This document shows positions 9,037 through 17,491 of a stretch of 64,000 nucleotides of DNA, piece by piece. Where the stretch lies: positions 62,001 through 126,000 of the IMG/VR virus record IMGVR_UViG_3300036846_000743. One strand, 5' to 3'. A program made the position numbers and the translations under genes. This stretch comes from a virus. Position 1 is the first letter of the stretch. Each line of letters opens with the position of its first letter. Under the pieces are notes generated by a model. It saw only the letters and a list, made by a program, of their open reading frames with translations, was not told the DNA's origin and did not search any database.

Positions 9037-10653
9037 CTACTTGATATCGACCAGGGGGCATCCCTTGAAAGTCTCCTTGTAGAGCGGATGCGCCTTGATC
9101 GAGGTCTTGTCGTCGCCATTCTCCTTCTCGCTGCGGATGTGCGACAGGTGAAACGACGTGCCGATCATGGGCTGCTCGCCATCCACGGCGATCGAGACCC
9201 GGGCCACGTGGGCGTAGAACGGGGCCGCGAACGCGTCGCCACCTATATGCTGCTCAGCCTCGTTCTCGATCTTGAGCACCGAACCAGGGGCAATATCCAG
9301 CCGGAATGGGCCAGAGCACACGGCCTGCCGGGTGCGGAGCTTCTCCAGGGCGTAGTGAGCCTGCGCATACTTCTTGAGGAACGGGTTGATGGCATCGGTC
9401 AGGCGCTTCTTCACGTCGCCCGGCACGTCGTTAACCTTCGGGCCGCCCGGCTGCACGGCAGTGCCAATGGCGTTGCCCTTGGCGCCGGCCGATGCGCTGG
9501 CGTACAGGCTGGGCGAGTAAAGCCTGGCTGTCCAGTCCGGGCCTTGCTTGACGATGATGACGCCCTTGCTGTCGGGATCAGGCTCGAAGTAGCCGCCGAC
9601 GCCGACCGCAGGCGGGGCACCCTGACCGGACTTCAGGGCCCCGGTCGACGCCGAGGCGAAGGCCATGATCCCGACGGCACGCAAGGGCCGGCCAAGTCCG
9701 CGCATCCATTCAACCTGGGTTTCCTCATTGGTCGTGATGGTGAGGTACTGCTCGCGGTAGCCAGCCATGAACGGCGCCGCGATGGCATCCTCAACGCGAG
9801 GCACAATGGAGAAAAGGAACTGGCTACAGAACATGCCGATCAGCATATCCCAGAGCGTCTGATGAGCAATCTGCGAAGCATGCGAGACGCTGCTGGCAAC
9901 CTGGATCCTGATGCTATTGGTGATATCCGCGTCCGTCTTCAGGTCAAGACCCAGCTTCTGCTGGTATGGGCCGCCGAACCGGTTGAGAGCTGCCAACGCC
10001 TGATCGTTCTTGCCGCCGGGCTCGACGGCCCCGCCGGGAACTCTCGCAAAGAAGTTATCCCTGTTGCAGAGCTTCGTGAGAAACTGCTTTACCGCATCAC
10101 CCCAGAAGTCACTCTCGATGGTTGAGCCGTTCACATACTTGTCAGCAAGGGAATAGGAATAGAAGTTAGCGCCACTGTCATCCACCGGACTGATGGCCCC
10201 ATAGGAAAAGTCACCGATATTGGACGGATGACTGCTCTTGGAAAAGACCGAGCTGAAAGCCATCTCCGACAGCCAGTGTTCCATCTGGATGGTGAACTGG
10301 GCGTTCCCCCGGGAGCGGCTGAAGCCGGCCGCCGTGACGAAGCCGTCGAAGATCCTGACTTCATCACCAGAAAGCCCCAGATCGCCCCCTTGCATAGCCG
10401 ATGAGCCGGACTGGCCCAGCGCATTGGGAGTGATGTAGATCTGGCACGGCGCCCGGTTGACGAAGTTCTCGATCAGTGTGTGAACTGGCGATGGCTGGTT
10501 CTTGAAGTCACGACCCACGGCGAGTGTCGCCGACGCCTGGGGGATCGCGTTCAACTCGTAGTCGACATTGCAGCGGACGCAGGGCATCTCCTGGCCGTCG
10601 ACGACGAGCCTGATCCGCGGATCATAACGTGCCCATGGTGCGGTCGACGGCAT
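9037..10653 (-). CDS. Putative baseplate hub / gp27-type tail protein
   Basis: 538 residues. The ATG shares one base with the upstream TGA (TGATG at 10651-10655). It starts MPSTAPWARYDPRIRLVVDG, and the first 120 residues are beta-rich, with VRCNVDYELNAIPQASATLA and later RIFDGFVTAAGFSRSRG. This resembles the opening of hub or GpD/gp27-type proteins that describe a torsion-ring beta-barrel. A long helical and beta middle follows. It lies upstream of the J-like wedge and downstream of the tape measure, the standard hub position. The call is by position plus N-terminal pattern; direct family proof is lacking. Confidence 0.55.
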   Translation of the reverse strand: MPSTAPWARYDPRIRLVVDGQEMPCVRCNVDYELNAIPQASATLAVGRDFKNQPSPVHTLIENFVNRAPCQIYITPNALGQSGSSAMQGGDLGLSGDEVRIFDGFVTAAGFSRSRGNAQFTIQMEHWLSEMAFSSVFSKSSHPSNIGDFSYGAISPVDDSGANFYSYSLADKYVNGSTIESDFWGDAVKQFLTKLCNRDNFFARVPGGAVEPGGKNDQALAALNRFGGPYQQKLGLDLKTDADITNSIRIQVASSVSHASQIAHQTLWDMLIGMFCSQFLFSIVPRVEDAIAAPFMAGYREQYLTITTNEETQVEWMRGLGRPLRAVGIMAFASASTGALKSGQGAPPAVGVGGYFEPDPDSKGVIIVKQGPDWTARLYSPSLYASASAGAKGNAIGTAVQPGGPKVNDVPGDVKKRLTDAINPFLKKYAQAHYALEKLRTRQAVCSGPFRLDIAPGSVLKIENEAEQHIGGDAFAAPFYAHVARVSIAVDGEQPMIGTSFHLSHIRSEKENGDDKTSIKAHPLYKETFKGCPLVDIK

Positions 10654-11438
10654 CAGCTGACCTTCCTGCGTACTTCGTCAGTCCGGGCTGCCACCGCCAG
10701 GAGCACTGCCCCCAGGCGATATGGCAGCGGCTGATCGGAATGCCAGAGATTGCTCCAGGTGGTGTACGGCTCCGCGGTGGCACCACCGAAGAGCCCACCC
10801 AGGATGTTGGCGCCAGCCACGCCGAAGTCGGCAGCGACCTGGCCCGGGTCCTTGGCGGGTGCCGCCAGGCAGTCAACGATCCAGGTAGCCCCGGCGGGGA
10901 TGCCGGCATTGAAGCGAGCCAGAAGCGGCGAGCCGTCCAGGGGAAACTCGGTCGAGAGCCCGCTGACGTAGCTGATCTGGTGCTCGGCATAGCCCTGGCT
11001 CGGGCTCCGTCGGGTCACGGCAACTGCCGGCCCGCCGATGAGCTTGACCTGCCACGAGAACGTCATCCGCCCGTCGATAGCCAGCGGCCGGTCGCCAATG
11101 ACATAGAGTGTGTAACCGTTTCCAACTGCCTGAACAGACGGCGCGAAGTCGAAGTCGGCCATGGCACGGTCGCCAGGCGTGTAGGTGATCCGCGGGTCCT
11201 GGACGGTGACGAACTCCGCCAGTTCGGTCGCGTGCAGCATCGCCATGTACTGACGGAGCCGGTAGTCGAGCATCGCGGCATCTGCGCGGGGCCCGAACAG
11301 GAGACTGCGCGCCTGCTGAAGGTATAGCGGGAGAGCCACCGTCTGGAAGGACGGCGGGACGTACTCACCCATGAGCGTTGTGGCCGATGCCGGCAAGTTC
11401 AGCAGGAGTGTTCGCACGTGATTGACCACTGTTATCAT
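10653..11438 (-). CDS. Tail/baseplate protein, unknown
   Basis: 261 residues, with an ATG overlapping the stop of the upstream 158-residue gene (ATGA at 11435-11438). It begins MITVVNHVRTLLLNLPASAT. A helical N-terminal third is followed by a beta-rich body ending in a helical, basic C-terminus (RTDEVRRKVS). Location between tape measure and hub fits a tube-baseplate junction protein. No diagnostic motif is visible. Confidence 0.5.
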   Translation of the reverse strand: MITVVNHVRTLLLNLPASATTLMGEYVPPSFQTVALPLYLQQARSLLFGPRADAAMLDYRLRQYMAMLHATELAEFVTVQDPRITYTPGDRAMADFDFAPSVQAVGNGYTLYVIGDRPLAIDGRMTFSWQVKLIGGPAVAVTRRSPSQGYAEHQISYVSGLSTEFPLDGSPLLARFNAGIPAGATWIVDCLAAPAKDPGQVAADFGVAGANILGGLFGGATAEPYTTWSNLWHSDQPLPYRLGAVLLAVAARTDEVRRKVS

Positions 11439-11911
11439 CCCGACTTGGAGCTGGGCAGCGCGTGGAACTGCATACCGAACTGGACCAGTCTCGCTTCGGG
11501 GCGAGAGATATCGACATTCAGTTCAGTAAGGAAGCCGCGGAAGCGGCCGTTGTTGCTCGTGCCGATGGCGATCGAGATCGGATCCGCCCTGGCCTCGAGC
11601 CGGTTGGCCTCGTAATACGCCAGCAATGCTTCCACGCCAGTGCCACCCTGGCACAGCCGGGTAAAGGCCATACCGCTGGTGCGAAGCTGGCCGATCCGCT
11701 CGCCGAAGCTGTAGACATAGATCAGGTCCTTGAGGGTGTGCAGGAACTGATAATTGCCGGCTCGCTGGACGGCCAGCTCACAGAGAATGACGCCTCCTGC
11801 GCCACCGGCTGCGTTGAAGCCGTCGATGGTCAGGCGGAACGGATTCTCGTCGTCGGTGGTCGTGTTGAGTACCGTGACGATGCCCGGCCTGTTATTGAAG
11901 ATCTCGGCCAT
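11435..11911 (-). CDS. Small tail/baseplate junction protein, possibly tube-like
   Basis: 158 residues, ATG at 11911 with GGAAG upstream, directly after the tape-measure stop. It begins MAEIFNNRPGIVTVLNTTTD and has alternating beta strands, ending NVDISRPEARLVQFGMQFHA. A small beta protein immediately after the tape measure is often a tube-initiator or distal-tail ring protein with a tube-like fold. This is inference from gene order and predicted strands only. Confidence 0.5.
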   Translation of the reverse strand: MAEIFNNRPGIVTVLNTTTDDENPFRLTIDGFNAAGGAGGVILCELAVQRAGNYQFLHTLKDLIYVYSFGERIGQLRTSGMAFTRLCQGGTGVEALLAYYEANRLEARADPISIAIGTSNNGRFRGFLTELNVDISRPEARLVQFGMQFHALPSSKSG

Positions 11912-11913
11912 TA

Positions 11914-14900
11914 CTAACTTCCAGCAACAGGTGTCGTGTTCATGCTCCCACTGCCAGTAATTACAGCCCTGTTATCAGCAGTGAGTATCAATTCGCCTTT
12001 CATATCCAGCTGACCTCCTCCCGTTGTTGCCTGCTTGTTGGCCGCCTCGGCCGCTATGGCCGACTTGATCTGCGTATCACTCTGCTCGACCGCCTCAGTG
12101 ATCGTCCGCATCGAACTGAAGCCCATCAGCTCGCCGGCTTCTGCGACGAGTCCCTCGGCGCCCTTTGACTTCTTGAGTTCTTCCATGCTGATGCCAGTGA
12201 CTTGGGCGATGTTCTTGAGAGCCTTCCGGGCATCGATCTTCTTCTGCAAGGCATATCGCTTCTGTGCGGACTCGGGCCCTTCGCCCAGGACGTCTTTCAG
12301 CCTGGCCTCTTCCGCCTCGTCGCCCATGATCCCCATCTCACGAACCATGCTGGAGATGATCGCCTTGTTCTTGTCCGTGTCAGTCTGCGTCTGCTCGGCG
12401 AAGTACTCGGTCCATTCCTTCTTCTCGGCCTCCGGCATGGGCGTGCGCTTGTCGGCCGGCAACTGCATCCGCTCGGCCATCCAGTCGCGATCTCCGGTAT
12501 TGGCCTTCTCGAGCGCACGGACCTCGTCGCCAATTCCCTCCATGCCCTTGGGCAGCACGGCCGTACCCGCCAGGATGTCTTCCACACTCACCTTTGCTTT
12601 GGCGGCAAGACGAGCCATCTCGTCGTACCTACCCTTGATCGCCTTTGCCTTGGCGAAAGAACCTGCTCCGGCGCCTTCCAGCGAGCCCAGGTTCCCGAGC
12701 ATGTAGTTACTCGCCTGACGGCCAAGATCGTAACTGGCCTTAGCGTGCCGCTTGCGAATCGCGATCGCTTCGTCGCGCGCGGCCCCTTTCTCGCTGGGTA
12801 TGGCCGTCTTGCGTGCTTCGTCCAGCTCTTTCGTACGGGCTGATGCTTCGACCAGGTCCCGCGCACCAATCTTGGCCTTGAGGTCGATACCAGCCGCATC
12901 CCCCTGGACAGTCAGGCCACCGGTCAACTCGCCAAGCTGCTTGAGCCTTTCCCGATCGGCGGCAAAACGTGCGTCCTTCATTCTCGGATCGTCATCCATC
13001 TTGCCTTCCCGGATCAGATCGAAGTCCTTGTCCTCGAAGCCCATCTTCTTGTAGATCTCGTTCTGATCCCTGCGGATCTTCTCCTTGTCGGCAGCGCCGC
13101 CGGCAGTCGTGAAATATCCAACTCGCTTGCGCAATTCATCCGAGATGCCCTTGGTGGCAGGATCGAGGACCCGCTGCCTGGCAGCCTGGAATGCGGCCTC
13201 GTCGGCACCTTTGGCGAGAACACCGGCATCTTCCAGCACGCCTCTCAGTCGTTGCCTGGCCGTATCGCCGCCCTGCTGGATCGCCTCGATATCCCCCGTG
13301 ATCTCCCTGAGCCTGTTCGTCTTCTGCTCTGGTGTCAGCTTGGCATTGCCCTGGACTTCCCGGAATTGCTGCACTGACTCGACCAGGGCCTGCGACAGGA
13401 CGTTCAGCTTCTTCTTGGCTCCGAGCCCGCCTTCGGCTTCGAGCGCATTGACGTCGACCTTACCCAGACTCTTCAGGATGTCTTCCGGATTCACGCCGCC
13501 CATGACCTTCGCGACCGCCGCGCCCAGGTTCGGCGACGGCTGCTGGAACTCGTCCATCAAGCGTGCCAGCCATGGGGCCTGCGCCATACCGCCCAGTGCC
13601 GTGCGCAGCGCCACCTCGGCCTGTCGCTCTTCGCCGATGACCCGGGTGCGCTCCCGCACCTCCGGCCTGTTCAGGTCACGAACAGCAGCCCAGCTGGCAT
13701 AGCCGTATGGCGCTTCGATAACCCGCTGCGCGAGCAGGCCGGTGACACCCGCAGCCATCGTGCCAAACTTTCCCGCCGGGAACATGCTGTTGAACTGGGC
13801 GTTGGCCTGATCATCGGTCATCCCCGGATTCGTAGCCTTGAGCTGAGCCACCACAGACTCGCGGGCCGCGGTCCGCATGTTCGTATCGCGCTTCTTCATG
13901 TCAAGCCAGTCGGCCTGCGACATGTTCATTGCGGAGGTTGTCATGGCCAGGGTGGCATTCCTGGCGATATCTCGTCTCCGGTCCACATCCATGCCGGGAG
14001 CAGTCTCTTGCAGCTGGTTCAGAACAACGCCCTGAGTCTCCAGCGCCAGCAGCCCTGCGAGTTCTTCACCCTGTCGCGGCCGCACGAGATTCTGCCCGAT
14101 GTTGAACCGGTCGATGAACTCACGGTTGGCAGCCGGGGCCCGCAGATAGGCCCGCGCCATCGCCGGATCGACCTTGCTCGCCTGCATGAGCTGGAACCAC
14201 CGCTCCTCGGTCACATCCAGCGACTCTTGCTCGCCGCGCTCATTGATGAACGTCCTCGCGCCTGGCGTCCTGATCGCCTTCATCAGGTTTGCCAGCGGCC
14301 CCTGGACATTGCCCTGGCCAAGGCCGCGTTCCTGCGCCTCGAAGAGCCGGGCGGTGGCGCCCAGGCGATTGGCCATCGGCGAAGCCGCCGCGTTGAGCTG
14401 AAGCTCCCGCTCCATGATCGACAGCTCTTCGCGGCTGCGCCGGCCCCAACCTCCCAGGTCGCCTTCACCAACCTGACCGTAAGCAGCGCCGAATTCGGCA
14501 GCGGCCTGCGATGCGCGCAGACCGAAGATGGGCTCTATGCCCCGCGCCCTGGCCGAGGCGGCGCCGCCGGCCGCAAACGCCTCGAACGCCTGCATTCCCA
14601 GGCCACTGCTGCGGGCGATGACCTGGGTCGTGCGCACGGTCCGCTCCAGCTGCGCCGGGTTCATCGTCGCCAGGCCGCCCTGGGTCAGCTTGTCGAGACC
14701 GTCGATCAGCTCCTTCATCGGCGCGTTGGGCCGGCCGATATCACCGAAGATCTCCCGCATCGCCGACACGGCACCTGCCATGTCCTTGAGCCGGTTGCCG
14801 ACGCGATTGGCGTCGAACCCACGCAGAAGTGCGTCGAACTGGTTCGGAGTCTCCCGCTGAAGCGCCTCTACCGTTTGCCTGGCAAGCCCCGGGGCCGCAG

Positions 14901-15777
14901 CCAGCTGGCGAACCTGCTCATTGCCGGCGGCCGCGGCAGCAGCAGGCGTTGCGGCAAGGAGTGCGGCGAACCGTTCCGGATCACGCTGGCGGATCAGCCG
15001 GTACATGTCTTCGCGGCCGGCAGCCGTGCCGGTCAGCTCTTCGAACTGTCTGGCCCTGGACATGGTGCCGATCGATCTGCCCATCACTCCGTGAGCTTGA
15101 AGCTCGTCATACATGGCGCCGGCCTGGCCGGCAGTGATGCCACGCCAGGCGGCCAGGTCGGCACCCTCACCGAAGAACCGCCGGTGCATCTCGGCAGCCA
15201 GCGTGCCGGCCGATGCGCCCGACAGTCCGGTGCGGCCAGTCGTCGGATCCACGGCCTGGAGGCCGGCGCGGTGCAGAAACGAGGACATGACCGTCGCCGA
15301 ACCCCGGATGCCATGCGCGGCATCGAATACCTCGGGCATCGCCATGGCAAAGAACGGCGCCATCGTCGCCATGTCGCCGGCCATGACGTTGGCCGAGCGC
15401 TGCTGTTCCAGCCCCCAGGGCGTACCCTGCATCTGACCAATGCCGCGGATGATCCGGACATAAGTCTCGCGATCGGCCTGGGAAGCAGTCTGCATGGCCA
15501 GCTGCTTGCCCTGCCAGTATTGCTTGGCGCGATGCTGATCGTAGAAGCTCTGCACGGGCGCGAACTGGGCCGGCATCATGCCGCCGTGCCCGAAAAAGGA
15601 GCTGATCAGCGGCTGGAGCAGCATCGGGACGAGCGGGTTCGCCATGATCCCGCCGCCAAAGCCCTCGCCGATATTGAGATCAAGGCGCTGCTGAGGCTCG
15701 AGATTCGCACTGCCCCACATCCCGCGATACGTGAGGAGTTCTTGCCGCAGCTGTTCCTGATCCATGCCGACTGCCAT
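11914..15777 (-). CDS. Probable tail tape measure protein
   Basis: 1287 residues from the ATG at 15777 (TGATG overlap with the preceding gene, GGGAGG upstream; a TTG one codon earlier is less likely). It is almost wholly helical and rich in Ala, Gln, Arg, Glu and Met, with a hydrophobic stretch near residues 45-65 (NPLVPMLLQPLISSFFGHGG) and another near 660-690. The C-terminal 350 residues are highly charged, repetitive helix. Length, composition and position between tube/chaperone-like genes and hub genes are those of tape measure proteins, which set tail length and help DNA entry. At the usual 1.5 angstrom per residue the tail would be about 190 nm. No peptidase or lysozyme motif was noticed. 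Confidence 0.7.
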   Translation of the reverse strand: MAVGMDQEQLRQELLTYRGMWGSANLEPQQRLDLNIGEGFGGGIMANPLVPMLLQPLISSFFGHGGMMPAQFAPVQSFYDQHRAKQYWQGKQLAMQTASQADRETYVRIIRGIGQMQGTPWGLEQQRSANVMAGDMATMAPFFAMAMPEVFDAAHGIRGSATVMSSFLHRAGLQAVDPTTGRTGLSGASAGTLAAEMHRRFFGEGADLAAWRGITAGQAGAMYDELQAHGVMGRSIGTMSRARQFEELTGTAAGREDMYRLIRQRDPERFAALLAATPAAAAAAGNEQVRQLAAAPGLARQTVEALQRETPNQFDALLRGFDANRVGNRLKDMAGAVSAMREIFGDIGRPNAPMKELIDGLDKLTQGGLATMNPAQLERTVRTTQVIARSSGLGMQAFEAFAAGGAASARARGIEPIFGLRASQAAAEFGAAYGQVGEGDLGGWGRRSREELSIMERELQLNAAASPMANRLGATARLFEAQERGLGQGNVQGPLANLMKAIRTPGARTFINERGEQESLDVTEERWFQLMQASKVDPAMARAYLRAPAANREFIDRFNIGQNLVRPRQGEELAGLLALETQGVVLNQLQETAPGMDVDRRRDIARNATLAMTTSAMNMSQADWLDMKKRDTNMRTAARESVVAQLKATNPGMTDDQANAQFNSMFPAGKFGTMAAGVTGLLAQRVIEAPYGYASWAAVRDLNRPEVRERTRVIGEERQAEVALRTALGGMAQAPWLARLMDEFQQPSPNLGAAVAKVMGGVNPEDILKSLGKVDVNALEAEGGLGAKKKLNVLSQALVESVQQFREVQGNAKLTPEQKTNRLREITGDIEAIQQGGDTARQRLRGVLEDAGVLAKGADEAAFQAARQRVLDPATKGISDELRKRVGYFTTAGGAADKEKIRRDQNEIYKKMGFEDKDFDLIREGKMDDDPRMKDARFAADRERLKQLGELTGGLTVQGDAAGIDLKAKIGARDLVEASARTKELDEARKTAIPSEKGAARDEAIAIRKRHAKASYDLGRQASNYMLGNLGSLEGAGAGSFAKAKAIKGRYDEMARLAAKAKVSVEDILAGTAVLPKGMEGIGDEVRALEKANTGDRDWMAERMQLPADKRTPMPEAEKKEWTEYFAEQTQTDTDKNKAIISSMVREMGIMGDEAEEARLKDVLGEGPESAQKRYALQKKIDARKALKNIAQVTGISMEELKKSKGAEGLVAEAGELMGFSSMRTITEAVEQSDTQIKSAIAAEAANKQATTGGGQLDMKGELILTADNRAVITGSGSMNTTPVAGS

Positions 15778-16238
15778 CAACCCCTCCCCTTCCGTGGGCT
15801 TCCCGCTCCTACGTCTACCTGTCTGACTCGCCGGGGCTGCTGCCGGACGCTATTCCTGAGCCACTCTGCCGTCTCATTGATCCGCCGCTGGGTCTCAGGA
15901 TCATCCAGCTTGCCGAACCAGGACTCCCAGGCTTCACGCAACTTGACAGCTTGCTGCTTTCGTACCTCCTCGCGACTCACTTCGAGCCACGGGAACAAGA
16001 GCTTGATGATGCTGGTGATTCGCGTTTCCGAGTCGTCCAGTAAAAGTTCGGTTGACTCCTTCGTTAGGTTGGAGCGACTCAACATCGCCAGGATCCGGTC
16101 ATTGTACAGGCGATAGCACTCCTTGAGGTTCTGTCGCTCCAGCTGGTCCAGGATCAGGCGCAGGTACCGCCACCACTTGGGATCACGGGGATCGGCCCTA
16201 CCGAAGTCTATGACCCCGGCGGCGGCAGCCTGCACCAT
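15777..16238 (-). CDS. Putative tail assembly chaperone (second of pair)
   Basis: 153 residues, start TGATG-coupled to the 414-residue gene and stop TGATG-coupled to the tape measure. It is helical, with WWRYLRLILDQLERQNLKEC near residue 25 and a very basic C-terminus. Two coupled genes directly ahead of the tape measure are where myoviruses keep their tail assembly chaperones. I found no slippery heptamer near the junction, so an independent start is the simpler reading. Confidence 0.5.
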   Translation of the reverse strand: MVQAAAAGVIDFGRADPRDPKWWRYLRLILDQLERQNLKECYRLYNDRILAMLSRSNLTKESTELLLDDSETRITSIIKLLFPWLEVSREEVRKQQAVKLREAWESWFGKLDDPETQRRINETAEWLRNSVRQQPRRVRQVDVGAGSPRKGRG

Positions 16239-17482
16239 CAGAGCTGCGGATCGATCCCTTGCCAGAAAGACTCCTCGTCCGCGTTGGCTGAGAGCTTCTC
16301 ACACATCCGTTGAAACCGCATGAAACCTTGCCCGACTGCTCGCCGCACGCTCTCGCTGTGCAGCACGTTAGTCAGCAAGTGCCCGAGCAGCGCCGGTAAT
16401 GGAGTGGGACTGTCATCGTCAGAGTCGATATCCTCAAGATCGACGCCTTCGTAGACGCGCCCCACGTTCTTGATGTCGATGAAGCCGATGCACTGGGCCA
16501 TTCGATAGTCCATCAGCCGCTGCAACCACTCGCCGTCACCAACAATCCGACTCTTGCGAATATCATCGGCGATCTGGGTCAACGCGGCATCGGCCTCATT
16601 ACCGGTCAGCTCGCGGTAGCCAACCTTGACGAACCCGCCCAGCATCGCGCCCTCGCGCTCGAAACGGTGACCTGGTCCGGCCAGGGCAGCCATCAGGTAG
16701 GCCCGCTTGTCCTCATCGTCAGGCTCGGTTGGATCATGTCTCGTCAGTTCCCAGCCGCAGTGCGGACAATTCGTGATACCGGCTGCCCCGGTGCTCGAGA
16801 GTTCGCCGATCGGCGGCGGGCCCGGCATGGACGGCTCTGGCTCCGGCGGCTTCTGTAGTTCTGGTTTACGCCAGCCTGATGGCTTGGGCTGTCCCGGCGG
16901 GTCCGATCGCGGCCAGCCTGCCTGCCTGGGCCTTGGTGACGGCTCTGCGCTTGCCTGCGCTGACTGATCGGGCGGCGGTCGATCATCGACGACGGCAAAG
17001 CCTGGCTGGCCCCGCGAGGCAGTGTCGGCAACCTTGATCGCACTGGCAACACCAGGAGGCAGGCCGCCGGCAGCTATCTGCTCCGCGGTGAATTGCTGCT
17101 GAAAGGCGGCAGCCTTTTCGAGCGCCTCGCGCAGCTCCTTCTGCTTGGCGGCAGGAAGCGTGCTGATGTCAACGGGCTTGGGCACCTGCAAGGGGGGCGT
17201 GTCGGCAGGCACTGGCAGAACAGTGCTGCTGGCGACAGCCTCCCTCCGGGCAGCCGCGATCACCTCGGCGGCATTGCCTGGAACCGGCATGCCTTTGCCC
17301 CAGCCGATCGACTCCAGTTGCTGCCGTTCAAACGGGGTCATGTACTTCGGGTCCAAGACCTGACCCGGCTGGAAAAGAACAGGCGCCAGCGTGTCCTCGA
17401 GCGTGGGCGAAAGCGTCGCGGCCGCCGGCTGTGCGGGCTGTGGAATATGTCTGCGCAGGTCAAGTTTCTTCTTTTCAGTCAT
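16238..17482 (-). CDS. Putative tail assembly chaperone with zinc-ribbon-like motif
   Basis: 414 residues, ATG at 17482 with GAGGAT upstream. The N-terminal 240 residues are a Pro/Ala/Gln-rich, probably disordered region. A C-terminal domain follows, starting with CPHCGWELTRHDP (a CxxCGW half zinc ribbon) and then DKRAYLMAALAG and GGFVKVGYRELTGNEADA. A CxxCGW motif followed by DK, a hydrophobic helix, GG and an R-L-T-x-E element recalls tail-chaperone-type domains of large myoviruses. Position before the tape measure supports this. The long Pro-rich N-terminus is unusual. Confidence 0.5.
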   Translation of the reverse strand: MTEKKKLDLRRHIPQPAQPAAATLSPTLEDTLAPVLFQPGQVLDPKYMTPFERQQLESIGWGKGMPVPGNAAEVIAAARREAVASSTVLPVPADTPPLQVPKPVDISTLPAAKQKELREALEKAAAFQQQFTAEQIAAGGLPPGVASAIKVADTASRGQPGFAVVDDRPPPDQSAQASAEPSPRPRQAGWPRSDPPGQPKPSGWRKPELQKPPEPEPSMPGPPPIGELSSTGAAGITNCPHCGWELTRHDPTEPDDEDKRAYLMAALAGPGHRFEREGAMLGGFVKVGYRELTGNEADAALTQIADDIRKSRIVGDGEWLQRLMDYRMAQCIGFIDIKNVGRVYEGVDLEDIDSDDDSPTPLPALLGHLLTNVLHSESVRRAVGQGFMRFQRMCEKLSANADEESFWQGIDPQL

Positions 17483-17491
17483 GCTTGATCC

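Noticed and set aside
14008-16116. 702-residue plus-strand ORF
   Set aside because: Antisense to the tape-measure gene; an expected by-product of GC-rich codon usage, very Arg/His/Leu-rich, no known domain.
16200-16260. -1 frameshift between chaperone-like genes
   Set aside because: No XXXYYYZ slippery heptamer near the TGATG junction.
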